Shown: positions 8,396 through 17,571, counted from the stretch's first letter. The stretch is DNA of 42,920 bases from Streptantibioticus rubrisoli (GCF_024436055.1 NZ_JANFNH010000057.1:1-42920); one strand, 5' to 3'. Made by a program: numbers and translations. Notes: a model not told the origin generated them from the sequence alone.

Positions 8396-9597
8396 GCGGA
8401 GACCGGGCGCTGTATCCGGATCGACTGGAGGAGCCCGACACCGATCCAGACCGCGAACATCGACGATCCGCCGTAGGAGACGAACGGCAGCGGAATGCCC
8501 GCGACGGGCATGATGCCCAGCGTCATCCCGATGTTCTCGAACGACTGGAAGGCGAACCAGGCCACTATCCCGGCCGCGATGATCGTGCCGTACAGGTCCG
8601 TGGCCAGCCGGGCGACCCGGCAGGACCGCCACAGGATGATGCCGACGAGCAGGATGACCAGCCCCGCGCCGACGAAGCCCAACTCCTCCCCCGCCACGGT
8701 GAAGACGAAGTCGGTCTGCTGCTCGGGCACGAACTGGCCGGTGGTCTGCGTGCCGTGGAACAGCCCCTTGCCCAGCAGCCCGCCGGAGCCGATGGCGATG
8801 CGCGCCTGCGCGGTGTTGTAGCCGACGCCCGAGGGGTCAAGGGCCGGGTTGGCGAAGGCGGCGAAGCGGTCGATCTGGTACTTGCTGAGCAGATGGAGCT
8901 GCCAGACCGCCAGCGCGCCCGCCGCGCCGACCGTCAGCAGCCCGAACACCCAGCGGTTGGAGGCGCCGGAGGCGAGCAGCACGCCCAGCACCGTCACCAC
9001 GATGACCATGGTGGAACCGAGGTCCGGCATCAGCAGGATGACGCACATCGGCGCGATCGCCAGCCCCAGGGACTGCAGCACCGTACGGCCGTCGGGATGC
9101 AGTTGGTCGCCCGCGTCCACCCGTGCGGACAGGACCATCGCCATGCCCAGCACGATGGTGATCTTGGCGAACTCCGAGGGCTGCAGGGAGAATCCGCCGC
9201 CGATCACGATCCACGAGTGCGCGCCGTTGACCGTGGAACCCAGCGGGGAGAGCACCGCGAGCAGCAGCAGGATCGACACCGCGTACAGGATCGGGATGAT
9301 CCCGCGCACCCTGCGGTGGCCGACCACGATGGTGCCGATCGCGAGCGCGATCCCTATGGCCAGGTTCATCAGATGGCGGATCAGGAAGTACTGCGGATCG
9401 CCGTGGTTGATCGAGGTACGGCCGCGGGTCGCCGACCACACGAGCAGCGAGCCGACCGCGGAGAGCCCTATGGCGGCGGCGATCAGTATCCAGTCCATCC
9501 GCCGCACTACCGAGTCGCGGGCCAGCAGCTTGCCCAGCGTGGAGCGTTCAGGGGTGAACCGGCGGATCGAGTAGCCGCTGAAGCCGCTGCTCGTCAT
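8392..9597 (-). CDS. rodA: RodA/FtsW/SpoVE-family peptidoglycan glycosyltransferase
   Basis: SEDS-family polytopic membrane protein, 401 residues. It polymerises lipid II into glycan strands together with a class B PBP, here the adjacent pbp2 product. About ten hydrophobic segments are visible, beginning at MDWILIAAAIGLSAVGSLLVWSA. SEDS signatures include GGFSLQPSEFAKI, the MPDLGSTMV segment with the conserved Asp, and the C-terminal AGIPLPFVSYGGSSM. The start ATG (9597) overlaps the stop of pbp2 by 4 bases (ATGA), implying translational coupling. In S. coelicolor the equivalent gene (sfr) lies in the same mre cluster and is linked to spore shape and wall synthesis, so a sporulation-biased role is likely. 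The symbol rodA is chosen by synteny with mre/pbp2; ftsW is elsewhere in these genomes. Confidence 0.93.
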   Translation of the reverse strand: MTSSGFSGYSIRRFTPERSTLGKLLARDSVVRRMDWILIAAAIGLSAVGSLLVWSATRGRTSINHGDPQYFLIRHLMNLAIGIALAIGTIVVGHRRVRGIIPILYAVSILLLLAVLSPLGSTVNGAHSWIVIGGGFSLQPSEFAKITIVLGMAMVLSARVDAGDQLHPDGRTVLQSLGLAIAPMCVILLMPDLGSTMVIVVTVLGVLLASGASNRWVFGLLTVGAAGALAVWQLHLLSKYQIDRFAAFANPALDPSGVGYNTAQARIAIGSGGLLGKGLFHGTQTTGQFVPEQQTDFVFTVAGEELGFVGAGLVILLVGIILWRSCRVARLATDLYGTIIAAGIVAWFAFQSFENIGMTLGIMPVAGIPLPFVSYGGSSMFAVWIGVGLLQSIRIQRPVSA

Positions 9598-11819
9598 GCC
9601 TGGTACCTCCGCCCGAGCAGCAGTTTCTCATTGCGTTCCGGCGCCAGCGCGGCCAGCGTGGTCGCCTGTCCGGGGACGCTGGAGTCGTAGCCCGGGTAGG
9701 CGAACTCGGACGGGTCGGGGATGGTCAGCGCGGCCTGCTGGACCAGTCCGTCCGGGCCGAACTTCGGCAGGCTGCGCTGCGGGGCGGGCAGCAGGCCCTT
9801 CTTGGGGTCGATCGACCCGTCCGGCTGGACGCCGTACAGCGCGGAGTAGATGTTGCGCACCGCCTGGCCGGAACCGCCGGAACCGGTACCACCCTGGGAG
9901 ATGGTCATGACGATCGCGTAGTCCTTGCTGTACGTGGCGAACCACGAGGTGGTCTGTTTGCCGTAGACCTCCGCGGTACCGGTCTTGGCGTGCAGGGTGA
10001 TCTTGTCCTGCGGCCAGCCGTTGAACTTCCAGGCGGCGGTACCGCTGGTGATCACTCCGGCCAGCGCGTCGTCGATGTAGTGGATGGTCTGCGGCGAGTC
10101 GGGCAGCTTGCCGACCGACTTCGGGTCGATCTGCTGGATGTGCTTGCCGTCCGGACTGACGATGGCCTTGCCGATGGTCGGCTGGTAGAGGGTGCCGCCG
10201 TTGGAGATGGCCGAGTAGATCTTGGCCATCTGGATCGGGGTGACGAGTGTGTCACCCTGGCCGATCGCGTAGTTGACGGAGTCACCGGCGCGCATCCGGT
10301 TGCCGTCGACGCAGTCCTCGCGGGCGATGTCGGTGGCGTAGTCGTGCTTGCCGGAGGCGGCCTGGGCGCACCAGGACTTCTTCATCGCGTCGTACTCGGC
10401 CTGCTTCCACTGCCGGTCCGGAACGCGGCCGGGGACCTCGCCCGGCAGGTCGATGCCGGTCTTGGCGCCGAGGCCGAACTGGTGGGCGGTCTTGTAGAAC
10501 CAGTCCTTGGGGTTCTTGGGGTTGTTGCCGCCGTCCTTGAGCCACTGATCGTAGGAGAGCCCGTAGAAGACGGTGTCGCAGGAGATCTCCAGGGCGTGGG
10601 CGAGGCTGATGTCGCCCGCCTGCTCGCCCTCGAAGTTCTTGAAGACCTGGCCGCCGATGCTCATGCTCGACGGGCAGGAGTAGTGGCCGTTGATGTCGTA
10701 CCCGGCGTTGACCGCCGCCGAGGTGGAGATGACCTTGAAGGTCGAACCGGGCGCCGACTGGCCCTGGGTGGCCCGGTTGAGCAGCGGGTAGTCGGAGTCC
10801 TTGCCGGTGAGCGCGGCGTAGTCCTTGGCGGAGATGCCGCCCACCCACTCGTTGGGGTCGTACGTGGGGGCGCTGGCCATCGCGATGACCTGGCCGGTGT
10901 GTACGTCCATCACCACGGCGGCACCGGAGTCGGCCTTGTAGTTCTGGTGGGTGACCGTGTCGTAGGTGTTGCGGGCGTCCTGCATCGCGGCGGCCAGTTG
11001 CTGCTCGGTGATCGCCTGGACCCGGGAGTCGATGCTGGTCACTATCGAGTCGCCGGGCTGCGGCGGGGTGTCGCCCGCCTTGCCGATGACCCGGCCGCGG
11101 TTGTCCACCTCGTACCGGATGACACCGGCCTTGCCGCGCAGTTCGCTGTCGTAGGTGTGCTCAAGGCCGGAGCGGCCCACCTGGTCGGAGCGTTGCAGGG
11201 TGGGCTGGCCGTTCTTCATCGACGCCTGGATCTCGTCGTCGGTGACCGGCGACAGGTAGCCCAGCACCTGGGCGGCGTTGGCTCCGTCGGGGCTTCCGTA
11301 GTGGCGTACCGCGGTGGGCTGGGCGGCGATGCCGGGGAAGTCCTCGCGGCGCTCCATGATCTGCAGTGCCTGCTGGGTGGTGGCGGTGTCGGTGATCGGG
11401 ATCGGCTGGTACGGGGAGCCGTTCCAGCACGGGCGCGGGGTCTTGGCGTCGCACAGCCGGACCTTGTCGGCGACGTCCTGGTACTTCATGCCGAGCACGC
11501 CCGCGAGCCGGGTGAGCACGGCCTTGCCGCCGTCCTTCATCTTCATGATGTCGGTACGGCTGACGGTGACGACCAGTCGGGTCTGGTTGTCGGCCAACGG
11601 CACGCCGCGGGCGTCGAGGATCTGGCCGCGCACCGCCGGGTCGACGACCTCCTGGATGTGGTTGCTGTCGGCTTCCTGGGTGTACTGCTGCCCGTTGCGG
11701 ATCTGCAGGTACCACAGTCGTCCGCCGAGGGTGAGCAGCAGTGAGACGACCAGGATCTGCAAGATGATCAGCCGGATGGTGACGCGTTGGGTGCGACCGG
11801 TCTCGGGGATGTTGCTCAT
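9594..11819 (-). CDS. mrdA: Penicillin-binding protein 2 (class B transpeptidase)
   Basis: Bitopic class B PBP, 741 residues, which cross-links peptidoglycan in the elongation or sporulation complex with MreBCD and RodA. One N-terminal membrane anchor is visible (about residues 15-38, LIILQILVVSLLLTLGG), then a dimerisation/pedestal region (RGQILDARGVPLADN). The transpeptidase domain has the active-site SxxK at STFK (about residue 359), SxN as DSVNYAIGQG (about 514) and KTG as HAKTGTAEV (about 612). A C-terminal tail of about 90 residues is unusual-looking and low in conserved motifs. Start ATG 11819 has CTGGAG about 10 bases upstream. It lies 145 bases after mreD, and that gap contains a tandem 44-bp repeat; its stop overlaps the rodA start. 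Function is secure from motifs and synteny. Confidence 0.95.
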   Translation of the reverse strand: MSNIPETGRTQRVTIRLIILQILVVSLLLTLGGRLWYLQIRNGQQYTQEADSNHIQEVVDPAVRGQILDARGVPLADNQTRLVVTVSRTDIMKMKDGGKAVLTRLAGVLGMKYQDVADKVRLCDAKTPRPCWNGSPYQPIPITDTATTQQALQIMERREDFPGIAAQPTAVRHYGSPDGANAAQVLGYLSPVTDDEIQASMKNGQPTLQRSDQVGRSGLEHTYDSELRGKAGVIRYEVDNRGRVIGKAGDTPPQPGDSIVTSIDSRVQAITEQQLAAAMQDARNTYDTVTHQNYKADSGAAVVMDVHTGQVIAMASAPTYDPNEWVGGISAKDYAALTGKDSDYPLLNRATQGQSAPGSTFKVISTSAAVNAGYDINGHYSCPSSMSIGGQVFKNFEGEQAGDISLAHALEISCDTVFYGLSYDQWLKDGGNNPKNPKDWFYKTAHQFGLGAKTGIDLPGEVPGRVPDRQWKQAEYDAMKKSWCAQAASGKHDYATDIAREDCVDGNRMRAGDSVNYAIGQGDTLVTPIQMAKIYSAISNGGTLYQPTIGKAIVSPDGKHIQQIDPKSVGKLPDSPQTIHYIDDALAGVITSGTAAWKFNGWPQDKITLHAKTGTAEVYGKQTTSWFATYSKDYAIVMTISQGGTGSGGSGQAVRNIYSALYGVQPDGSIDPKKGLLPAPQRSLPKFGPDGLVQQAALTIPDPSEFAYPGYDSSVPGQATTLAALAPERNEKLLLGRRYQA

Positions 11820-11860
11820 CGGCGCACGGCTCCAGGAATGAGCGACGGGGAAACGGCGCG

Positions 11861-11958
11861 GCGGCCCGCGGGGCCTCCGTTGAGGGTGGTGGTGGGAGAC
11901 GGGCAGACGTCACAGCGGCCCGCAGGGCCTCCGTTGAGGGTGGTGGTGGGAGACGGGC
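11861..11958 (-). repeat. Two direct 44-bp repeats between mreD and pbp2
   Basis: Copy 1 is 11861-11904 and copy 2 is 11915-11958 (period 54), identical but for one base. On the minus strand each contains GGCCC-NNN-GGGCC, a short GC hairpin. The repeats occupy most of the 145-bp gap between two genes of the mre cluster. They could affect mRNA stability or spacing, or be a simple duplication. Confidence 0.9.
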
Positions 11959-11964
11959 GGGAGT

Positions 11965-12627
11965 TCACAGCTTCCGGCCTCCCTTCAGCAGGCCGCCGCG
12001 CTGGCCGCCGAGGCCGGGCCGGGCCAGTCGGCCCCGGCCCGCGCGGGAGGAGCGCGGCGTGCCGGGGGTGAGCCAGCGGTACGGGCCGATGCCGGGGCCG
12101 CCCGCGGTGTCCCCGGCGACGGGGTCGTTCTCCACCCGTCGGGCCAGCCCCATGATCCACGGCACGGTGAACGGTGCCAGCAGCAGGTCGTACACCGTGG
12201 CGGTGAACACCAGCTTGACCATGCCGACATGGCGGGCCGCGGTGTCGCCGACCAGCGCCCCGACCCCGGCGTACAGCAGCGTCGAGCCGATCGCCGCGAC
12301 GCCGACCACCACCATCGGCATGACGGCGGACCGCAGTTGGCCGCTCTCCGGCTTGGCGAGACCGGCGAGGTAGCCGATGACGCACAGCACCAGGGCGTAC
12401 CGCCCGGCGGCGTGGTCGGCGGGCGGGGCGAAGTCGGAGAGCAGTCCCGCGCCGAAGCCGACGAGACAGCCGCCGACGTGGCCGTAGGTGAGCGCCAGAC
12501 CGAGGACGACGAGCAGCATCAGGTCGGGTACCGCGCCCGGCAGATGGAGCCGGGCGAGCACGCTGACCTGGAGGACGAGGGCGACCACCACCAGGACGGC
12601 GGTGAGCAGGATCCGGTTGATGCGCAT
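11965..12627 (-). CDS. mreD: Rod shape-determining protein MreD
   Basis: Integral membrane component of the MreBCD elongation/sporulation wall complex, 220 residues. It starts MRINRILLTAVLVVVALVLQ and shows about five membrane helices in the first 170 residues, including the family-typical LTYGHVGGCLVGFGAGLLSDF segment. The last 50 residues are hydrophilic and Gly/Arg-rich, a tail longer than in most rod-shaped bacteria but seen in streptomycetes. It starts 3 bases after the mreC stop (12631), so the two are translated together. It is followed by the tandem repeat and then pbp2. In Streptomyces the mre genes act mainly in spore wall integrity. Confidence 0.93.
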   Translation of the reverse strand: MRINRILLTAVLVVVALVLQVSVLARLHLPGAVPDLMLLVVLGLALTYGHVGGCLVGFGAGLLSDFAPPADHAAGRYALVLCVIGYLAGLAKPESGQLRSAVMPMVVVGVAAIGSTLLYAGVGALVGDTAARHVGMVKLVFTATVYDLLLAPFTVPWIMGLARRVENDPVAGDTAGGPGIGPYRWLTPGTPRSSRAGRGRLARPGLGGQRGGLLKGGRKL

Positions 12628-12630
12628 CGG

Positions 12631-13617
12631 TCAGCTCGCAGACGGGGACGGGGACGGTGACCCGGACGAGGCCGCCGACTGGGACGACGAGGGCGACGGG
12701 GACCCGGAGGCACTCGGCGTCACGGTGACGGTGACCGTCGGGGTGGGCACCGGCTTGGGCGGCGGCGGCAGCACGGTGTCGCGCGGGTCCTGACGCGGCG
12801 GCACCACCACGACGCCGACGATGTCCAGTCGGCTGAAGGCGACGAACGGCTGTACCTCGACGGCCCTGGTCAGTCCACCCGCGCCCGGGTCGAGCGCGAC
12901 GACCTCGCCGATCGGCACTCCGGGCACGAACGGCTTGTCGCCCTGGGAGCCGAAGGTGACCATCCGGTCGCCGGGCTTCACATTGGCCTTGCCGTTGAGT
13001 AGCTGGACCCGCAGCGGGCGGTCGCCCTGGCCGGTGCTGAAGCCGAGTTCCATCGACTTCTCCATCCGGGCGCCGACGGTGAAGTCGGGGTCGATGGCGA
13101 GCAGCACGGTGGAGGTGGACGGTCCCACGGTGGTGATCCGGCCGACCAGGCCGTCGCCGTTGATGACGGTCTGGTCGCGCTGGATGCCGTCGTTGCTGCC
13201 GGCGTCGATGGTGACCGTCCAGGAGAAGCCCTGGGTGGCTCCTATGGCGATGACCTGGGCGGCCTTGATGCCGTACTGACCGGCTCCGGCGGTCTTGAGC
13301 AGCTTGTCGAGCTCGTCGGCGCGGTTGCGGGTGATGTCGCTGCTGCCGAGCTTCTCCTTGAGCGCCTCGTTCTGCGCCTGGAGTTGGGCGATCTTGTCGT
13401 GCCGGGCGCCGGAGTCCCGTACCGCCTCTATGGCGTTGCCCACCGGGTTGACGGCGGAGGCGACGCCGTTCTCCACCGGGCCGAAGACGGAGGCGGCGGC
13501 GGACCGCACACCATCGAGCGGGGACTGGTCGCCGCCGCGGATATCCACGGTGATCAGCGCGAACGCGATGGCGACCAGTAGGACCAAGAGCAACCTGCTC
13601 TCTCGTGTGTCCCTCAC
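12631..13617 (-). CDS. mreC: Rod shape-determining protein MreC
   Basis: Bitopic protein that bridges MreB/MreD and the periplasmic PBPs, 328 residues. One membrane anchor (residues about 8-26, LLLVLLVAIAFALITVD) is followed by a short coiled coil (about 70-100, KIAQLQAQNEALKEKLGSS) and the beta-rich MreC domain (AAQVIAIGATQGFSWTVTIDAGSNDGI). The final 60 residues are Pro/Ser/Thr-rich (PTPTVTVTVTPSASGSPSPS), an extracellular low-complexity tail that could lie in the wall. The start is GTG at 13617 with GAGGAAGG upstream. It sits 189 bases after mreB and 3 bases before mreD. Confidence 0.94.
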   Translation of the reverse strand: MRDTRESRLLLVLLVAIAFALITVDIRGGDQSPLDGVRSAAASVFGPVENGVASAVNPVGNAIEAVRDSGARHDKIAQLQAQNEALKEKLGSSDITRNRADELDKLLKTAGAGQYGIKAAQVIAIGATQGFSWTVTIDAGSNDGIQRDQTVINGDGLVGRITTVGPSTSTVLLAIDPDFTVGARMEKSMELGFSTGQGDRPLRVQLLNGKANVKPGDRMVTFGSQGDKPFVPGVPIGEVVALDPGAGGLTRAVEVQPFVAFSRLDIVGVVVVPPRQDPRDTVLPPPPKPVPTPTVTVTVTPSASGSPSPSSSQSAASSGSPSPSPSAS

Positions 13618-13806
13618 GTGCGGCGGCCGTGCCTTCCTCGTGGGACCGGTCGGCTGCTGGCTTCGACCGGTCAGCGATGTGGTACCTGGGCGAACCTGGG
13701 ATCTGTCGTTGTGGCTCCACCGAACGGTCCGCGCCGCGGAACCGTCGGTTGGGAAACGATCCGCCGCCGGGCCTGGCAGCCACCCGTACGGCGGATCGCC
13801 ACCGCG

Positions 13807-14838
13807 CTAGCGACGGGGCTGGGCGTCCAGCACCTGCTGCAGCGCCTCGAACTCCTCGACGCACTTGCCGGAGCCGAGGGCGACCGAGTCCAGCGGGTCC
13901 TCGGCGATGTGGATGGGCATTCCGGTCTCGCGCCGCAGCCGCTCGTCCAGGCCGCGCAGCATGGCGCCGCCGCCGGTGAGGACGATGCCGCGGTCCATGA
14001 TGTCGCCGGACAGCTCCGGTGGGCACTTGTCGAGGGTGGTCTTGACCGCGTCCACGATCGCGTTCACCGGTTCCTCGATCGCCTTGCGGACCTCGGCGGC
14101 GGAGATCACCACCGTCTTGGGCAGGCCGCTGACCAGGTCGCGGCCGCGGATCTCGGTGTGCTCGTCCTTGTCGAAGTCGTAGGCCGAGCCGATGGTGATC
14201 TTGATCTGCTCGGCGGTGCGCTCACCGAGCAGCAGGCTGTACTCCTTCTTGATGTGCTGGATGATCGCGTTGTCCAGCTCGTCGCCCGCCACCCGGATCG
14301 ACTGCGCGGTGACGATGCCGCCCAGCGAGATCACCGCGACCTCGGTGGTGCCGCCGCCGATGTCGACCACCATGTTGCCGGTGGCCTCGTGCACCGGCAG
14401 CCCCGCGCCGATCGCCGCCGCCATGGGCTCCTCGATGATGTGCACCTGGCGGGCACCGGCCTGGCTGGACGCCTCGATCACGGCGCGGCGCTCAACTCCG
14501 GTGATACCGGAGGGCACGCAGACCACCACGCGTGGTCGAGCCAGATAACGGCGCTTGTGGATCTTGAGGATGAAATAGCGGAGCATCCGCTCCGTGATCT
14601 CGAAGTCCGCGATCACGCCGTCCTTGAGCGGACGGACAGCGACGATGTTGCCAGGGGTGCGGCCGATCATCTTCTTGGCTTCGGCGCCGACCGCCAGGAT
14701 GCCGCCGGTATTGGTGTTGATGGCGACGACAGACGGTTCGTTGAGGACGATCCCGCGACCCCTGACGTACACCAGCGTGTTGGCGGTGCCGAGGTCGACA
14801 GCCATGTCACGGCCGATGAACGACATGTTGTTCGCCAT
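13807..14838 (-). CDS. mreB: Rod shape-determining protein MreB (actin homologue)
   Basis: Bacterial actin, 343 residues, which organises lateral or spore wall synthesis. Actin-fold motifs are clear: phosphate 1 loop [19 protein letters not shown], phosphate 2 [15 protein letters not shown], and the adenosine motif [16 protein letters not shown]. It starts [12 protein letters not shown] at 14838; the ATG at 14826 (MSFIGRDM) is the alternative. The frame is open upstream to 14973 but that part is not conserved. It is the first gene of mreB-mreC-mreD-pbp2-rodA. On the minus strand a TAAGAT hexamer (complement of 14928-14933) lies about 90 bases upstream and could be the -10 box, though no good -35 is seen. 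Confidence 0.97.
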   Translation of the reverse strand: MANNMSFIGRDMAVDLGTANTLVYVRGRGIVLNEPSVVAINTNTGGILAVGAEAKKMIGRTPGNIVAVRPLKDGVIADFEITERMLRYFILKIHKRRYLARPRVVVCVPSGITGVERRAVIEASSQAGARQVHIIEEPMAAAIGAGLPVHEATGNMVVDIGGGTTEVAVISLGGIVTAQSIRVAGDELDNAIIQHIKKEYSLLLGERTAEQIKITIGSAYDFDKDEHTEIRGRDLVSGLPKTVVISAAEVRKAIEEPVNAIVDAVKTTLDKCPPELSGDIMDRGIVLTGGGAMLRGLDERLRRETGMPIHIAEDPLDSVALGSGKCVEEFEALQQVLDAQPRR

Positions 14839-15056
14839 GAGGATACGTCTGGCCTTCCCGAGCTGGAGCGATGGGGACTTGAGGGCGCAAAGGTGCGATG
14901 TGCTGCGGGGTACGTAGCGGCGGGTCCATCTTAAGTGTGCCCGTGGGACCGGGCGCGAGGACGCCTCGGCCATTGTCAGCAGAACACGCGGCCGTCCCCT
15001 GTAATGGTGACGACGTGTCGGGGCTATTGGTTCCCGATACAGCTCGGCATATGCCC

Positions 15057-15087
15057 TACGGCGACCGGAAATCCGCCGGTCGCCGTA
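15057..15087 (-). terminator. Hairpin downstream of ndk
   Basis: Perfect 12-bp inverted repeat TACGGCGACCGG/CCGGTCGCCGTA with a 7-base loop, 20 bases after the ndk stop codon. There is no U-run. It probably ends the folC-DUF4233-ndk transcript and separates it from mreB. Confidence 0.65.
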
Positions 15088-15107
15088 TGACGGTTTGTCA
15101 GTCCGGG

Positions 15108-15521
15108 TCAGCCCAGCTCCGGGAAGAAGATTTTGATCTCGCGCTCCGCGGACTCGGCGGAATCCGAAGCGTGGATCAGATTCTCCCGGACAATGGTGCC
15201 GAAATCACCACGAATGCTCCCAGGAGCGGCGGCGATCGGATCGGTCGGACCGGCCAGCGCGCGCAGCCCTTCGATCACCCGCTCGCCCTCGACGACCATG
15301 GCGACCGACGGGCCGGACGACATGAACTCCACCAGCGGCTCGTAGAACGGCTTGCCGACGTGCTCGGCGTAGTGCTGCTCCAGCGTCGCGCGCTGAAGGG
15401 TGCGCAGTTCCAACGCGCCGATGGTCCAACCGGCCTTGCGCTCGATCCGGCCGATGATCTCGCCGACCAGGCCGCGCCGTACGGCGTCCGGCTTGAGGAG
15501 GACGAGGGTGCGCTGGCTCAT
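15108..15521 (-). CDS. ndk: Nucleoside diphosphate kinase
   Basis: Transfers the gamma-phosphate from ATP to nucleoside diphosphates (EC 2.7.4.6) through a phospho-histidine. The 137-residue length is typical. Motifs: [23 protein letters not shown] at the N-terminus and the active-site His117 in [10 protein letters not shown], followed by the usual [15 protein letters not shown] at 15521 has AAGGAG 7 bases upstream. It lies 102 bases downstream of the DUF4233 gene on the same strand, and a strong hairpin follows it. Confidence 0.97.
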   Translation of the reverse strand: MSQRTLVLLKPDAVRRGLVGEIIGRIERKAGWTIGALELRTLQRATLEQHYAEHVGKPFYEPLVEFMSSGPSVAMVVEGERVIEGLRALAGPTDPIAAAPGSIRGDFGTIVRENLIHASDSAESAEREIKIFFPELG

Positions 15522-15623
15522 GCTGCGGCTCCTTGCATAACGCGGTGCTTCACGGGTGCACCGACCCTATCGGGCCAACCGGCACCCGTGACCAGCGGCT
15601 ACGCGACTGGAGCGATCTTCGCC

Positions 15624-15959
15624 CTACTGTGCCAGTGCGCCGTGCTCCGCCCGGAACCTGTCGATCTTCCTTCCGTAGTGCACCGCCGCCCACCACAAAC
15701 CGGCGAACGTCACGCCCAGGAAGAACATCATCGACACCACGAAGCCCGAGGCCACCAGGGCGATCTGGAGCAGCCAGCCCACCGCCACCGCGCCGGGTCT
15801 GGTGACCACCCCGCACAGCAGCACGCACAGCGCCATCGCGATGCCGCACACCGTCCACACGGTGCCCGCCGAATAGCTGGAGAGGTTCATCGCGACCAGC
15901 CCCGCCAGGCCGATGACGAAGGCCTCACCGATCAGGGTGCTCGCACACAGTGTTCGCAT
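15624..15959 (-). CDS. DUF4233 domain-containing membrane protein
   Basis: Small integral membrane protein, 111 residues, with about four hydrophobic helices (LIGEAFVIGLAGLVAMNL, TVWTVCGIAMALCVLLCGVV, AVGWLLQIALVASGFVVSMMFFLGVTFAGLWW) and a short charged C-terminal tail (HYGRKIDRFRAEHGALAQ). Actinobacterial DUF4233 proteins are usually found directly after folC, as here: the ATG at 15959 lies 6 bases after the folC stop. Function is unknown. Confidence 0.88.
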   Translation of the reverse strand: MRTLCASTLIGEAFVIGLAGLVAMNLSSYSAGTVWTVCGIAMALCVLLCGVVTRPGAVAVGWLLQIALVASGFVVSMMFFLGVTFAGLWWAAVHYGRKIDRFRAEHGALAQ

Positions 15960-15965
15960 CGGCCC

Positions 15966-17480
15966 TCACTTCCGGCCCAGCAGCAGCCGGGCCTCTCCCA
16001 CGGTGATCACGGAACCGGCCACCAGCACGCCCGCACCGGCGTACTCGCCCTCTTCCTCGGCCAGCGTGATGGCCGCCTCCAGCGCGTCGTCCAGCCGCGG
16101 CTCGACCTGTACCCGCTCGGACCCGAAGACCTCGACCGCGATGGCCGCCAGCTCGTCCACGTCCATGGAGCGGTGGCTCGAGTTCCGGGTCACCACCACC
16201 TCGGCGAAGATCGGCTCGAACGCCTCCAGCAGCCCGCGCACGTCCTTGTCCGCGCTCGGGCCGATCACTCCGACCAGATGAGTGAAGCCGAAGGCCTCCT
16301 GGACCGCCTCGGCCGTGGCCTGCGCGCCCGCCGGGTTGTGCGCGGCGTCCAGCACCACCGTGGGGCTGCGGCGCACCACCTCAAGGCGGCCCGGCGAGGT
16401 GACCGAGGCGAACGCGCCGCGCACCGTGTCGATGTCCAGCGGGCGGGCGGCCCTGGTGGAGCCGACGCCGAAGAACGCCTCGACCGCGGCGAGCGCGACC
16501 GCTGCGTTGTGCGCCTGGTGGGCACCGTGCAGCGGCAGGAAGACCTGCTCGTACTCACCGCCGAGCCCGCGCAGCGTCAGCATCTGTCCGCCGACCGCGA
16601 CCTCCCGGGACGTCACCCCGAACTCCATGCCCTCCCGGGCCACCGTGGCGTCCACCTCGACCGCGCGCTTGAGCAGCACCTGGGCCGCGTCCACCGGCTG
16701 CTGGGCCAGCACCGCGGTGGCGTCCTTCTTGATGATCCCGGCCTTCTCCCCGGCGATCTCGCCGGGCGTCCCGCCGAGCCGGTCGGTGTGGTCGAGCGCT
16801 ATCGGGGTGACCACGGCGACCGAGCCGTCCACCACGTTGGTGGCGTCCCAGCTGCCGCCCATGCCGACCTCCACGACCGCCACGTCGACCGGCGCGTCCG
16901 CGAAGGCCGCGTACGCCATGCCCGTGAGCACCTCGAAGAACGACATCCGGTGCGGCTGGGAGCCGTCCACCATCTCGACGTACGGCTTGATGTCCTGGTA
17001 CGTGGCGATGAACCGTTCCACCGAGATCGGCGCGCCGTCCAGGCTGATCCGCTCGGTCACCGATTGCACGTGCGGGCTGGTGTAGCGGCCGGTCCGCAGC
17101 TCGAAGGCGCGCAGCAGCGTCTCGATCATGCGGGCGGTGCTGGTCTTGCCGTTGGTGCCGGTGATGTGGATCGACGGGTAGGAGTGCTGGGGCTGGCCGA
17201 GGATGTCCATCAGCGCGGTCATCCGGTCCAGCGACGGCTCCAGCTTCGTCTCCGGCCAGCGGCCCGCCAGCTCGGCCTCCACCTCGCGCAGCGCCTGCGC
17301 CTCCTCCGGCGTCCTCGGGCCCGCGGGCGCGTCGTCCTGCGGGGTCGGCGGGACCTGTGCGCGCAGCGTCCGGCTTCCGGCCTCGATCACGGCAAGGTCG
17401 GGGTCCCGCTCGGTCTCGTTCGCCACGATCTCGTCGAATTCGTCCGGGCCTGGGGCATCGTTTCGGGGGCGCTCGCTCAC
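15966..17480 (-). CDS. folC: Bifunctional folylpolyglutamate synthase / dihydrofolate synthase
   Basis: Mur-ligase-family enzyme that adds glutamate to dihydropteroate and folates (EC 6.3.2.12/6.3.2.17), about 504 residues. The P-loop is ITGTNGKTSTARMIETLL, followed by the folate-binding Ω-loop region (YTSPHVQSVTERISLDG) and the VVEVGMGGSWDATNVV and LDHTDRLG segments. The C-terminal domain has VLDAAHNPAGAQAT. A hydrophilic N-terminal extension of about 90 residues precedes the P-loop region; this is typical of streptomycete FolC. I chose GTG 17480 (VSERPRND) because a TAGACT -10-like box ends 7 bases before it and no Shine-Dalgarno is present, suggesting a leaderless mRNA. GTG 17504 is the alternative. 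Confidence 0.93.
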   Translation of the reverse strand: MSERPRNDAPGPDEFDEIVANETERDPDLAVIEAGSRTLRAQVPPTPQDDAPAGPRTPEEAQALREVEAELAGRWPETKLEPSLDRMTALMDILGQPQHSYPSIHITGTNGKTSTARMIETLLRAFELRTGRYTSPHVQSVTERISLDGAPISVERFIATYQDIKPYVEMVDGSQPHRMSFFEVLTGMAYAAFADAPVDVAVVEVGMGGSWDATNVVDGSVAVVTPIALDHTDRLGGTPGEIAGEKAGIIKKDATAVLAQQPVDAAQVLLKRAVEVDATVAREGMEFGVTSREVAVGGQMLTLRGLGGEYEQVFLPLHGAHQAHNAAVALAAVEAFFGVGSTRAARPLDIDTVRGAFASVTSPGRLEVVRRSPTVVLDAAHNPAGAQATAEAVQEAFGFTHLVGVIGPSADKDVRGLLEAFEPIFAEVVVTRNSSHRSMDVDELAAIAVEVFGSERVQVEPRLDDALEAAITLAEEEGEYAGAGVLVAGSVITVGEARLLLGRK

Positions 17481-17520
17481 GGTGACCAGTCTACGGAGGG
17501 GCACTGACAGAAACGGTCAA
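17480..17520 (-). promoter_or_regulatory. Putative folC promoter, leaderless
   Basis: On the minus strand TAGACT (complement of 17488-17493) ends 7 bases before the GTG at 17480, placing transcription start at or next to the start codon. A TTGACC (complement of 17515-17520) is upstream but with a 21-base spacer, longer than optimal. The TTGACC lies in the arm of the valS terminator. Confidence 0.45.
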
Positions 17521-17554
17521 GGCCCCCGGGCGTCCGCTCGGGGGCCTTGACCGT
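17513..17554 (-). terminator. valS terminator, 16-bp perfect stem
   Basis: ACGGTCAAGGCCCCCG (17513-17528) pairs perfectly with CGGGGGCCTTGACCGT (17539-17554) around a 10-base loop. It begins 18 bases after the valS stop. On the minus strand it is followed by TTTCTGTC, a weak T-rich tail. Confidence 0.8.
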
Positions 17555-17571
17555 CAACTGCCCGGGGGCGC

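Noticed and set aside
11816-14026. Long minus-strand frame through mreC and mreD in another register
   Set aside because: Arg/Pro-rich with no family features; it also explains the repeat-encoded PSPTTTLNGG text, which is not a gene.
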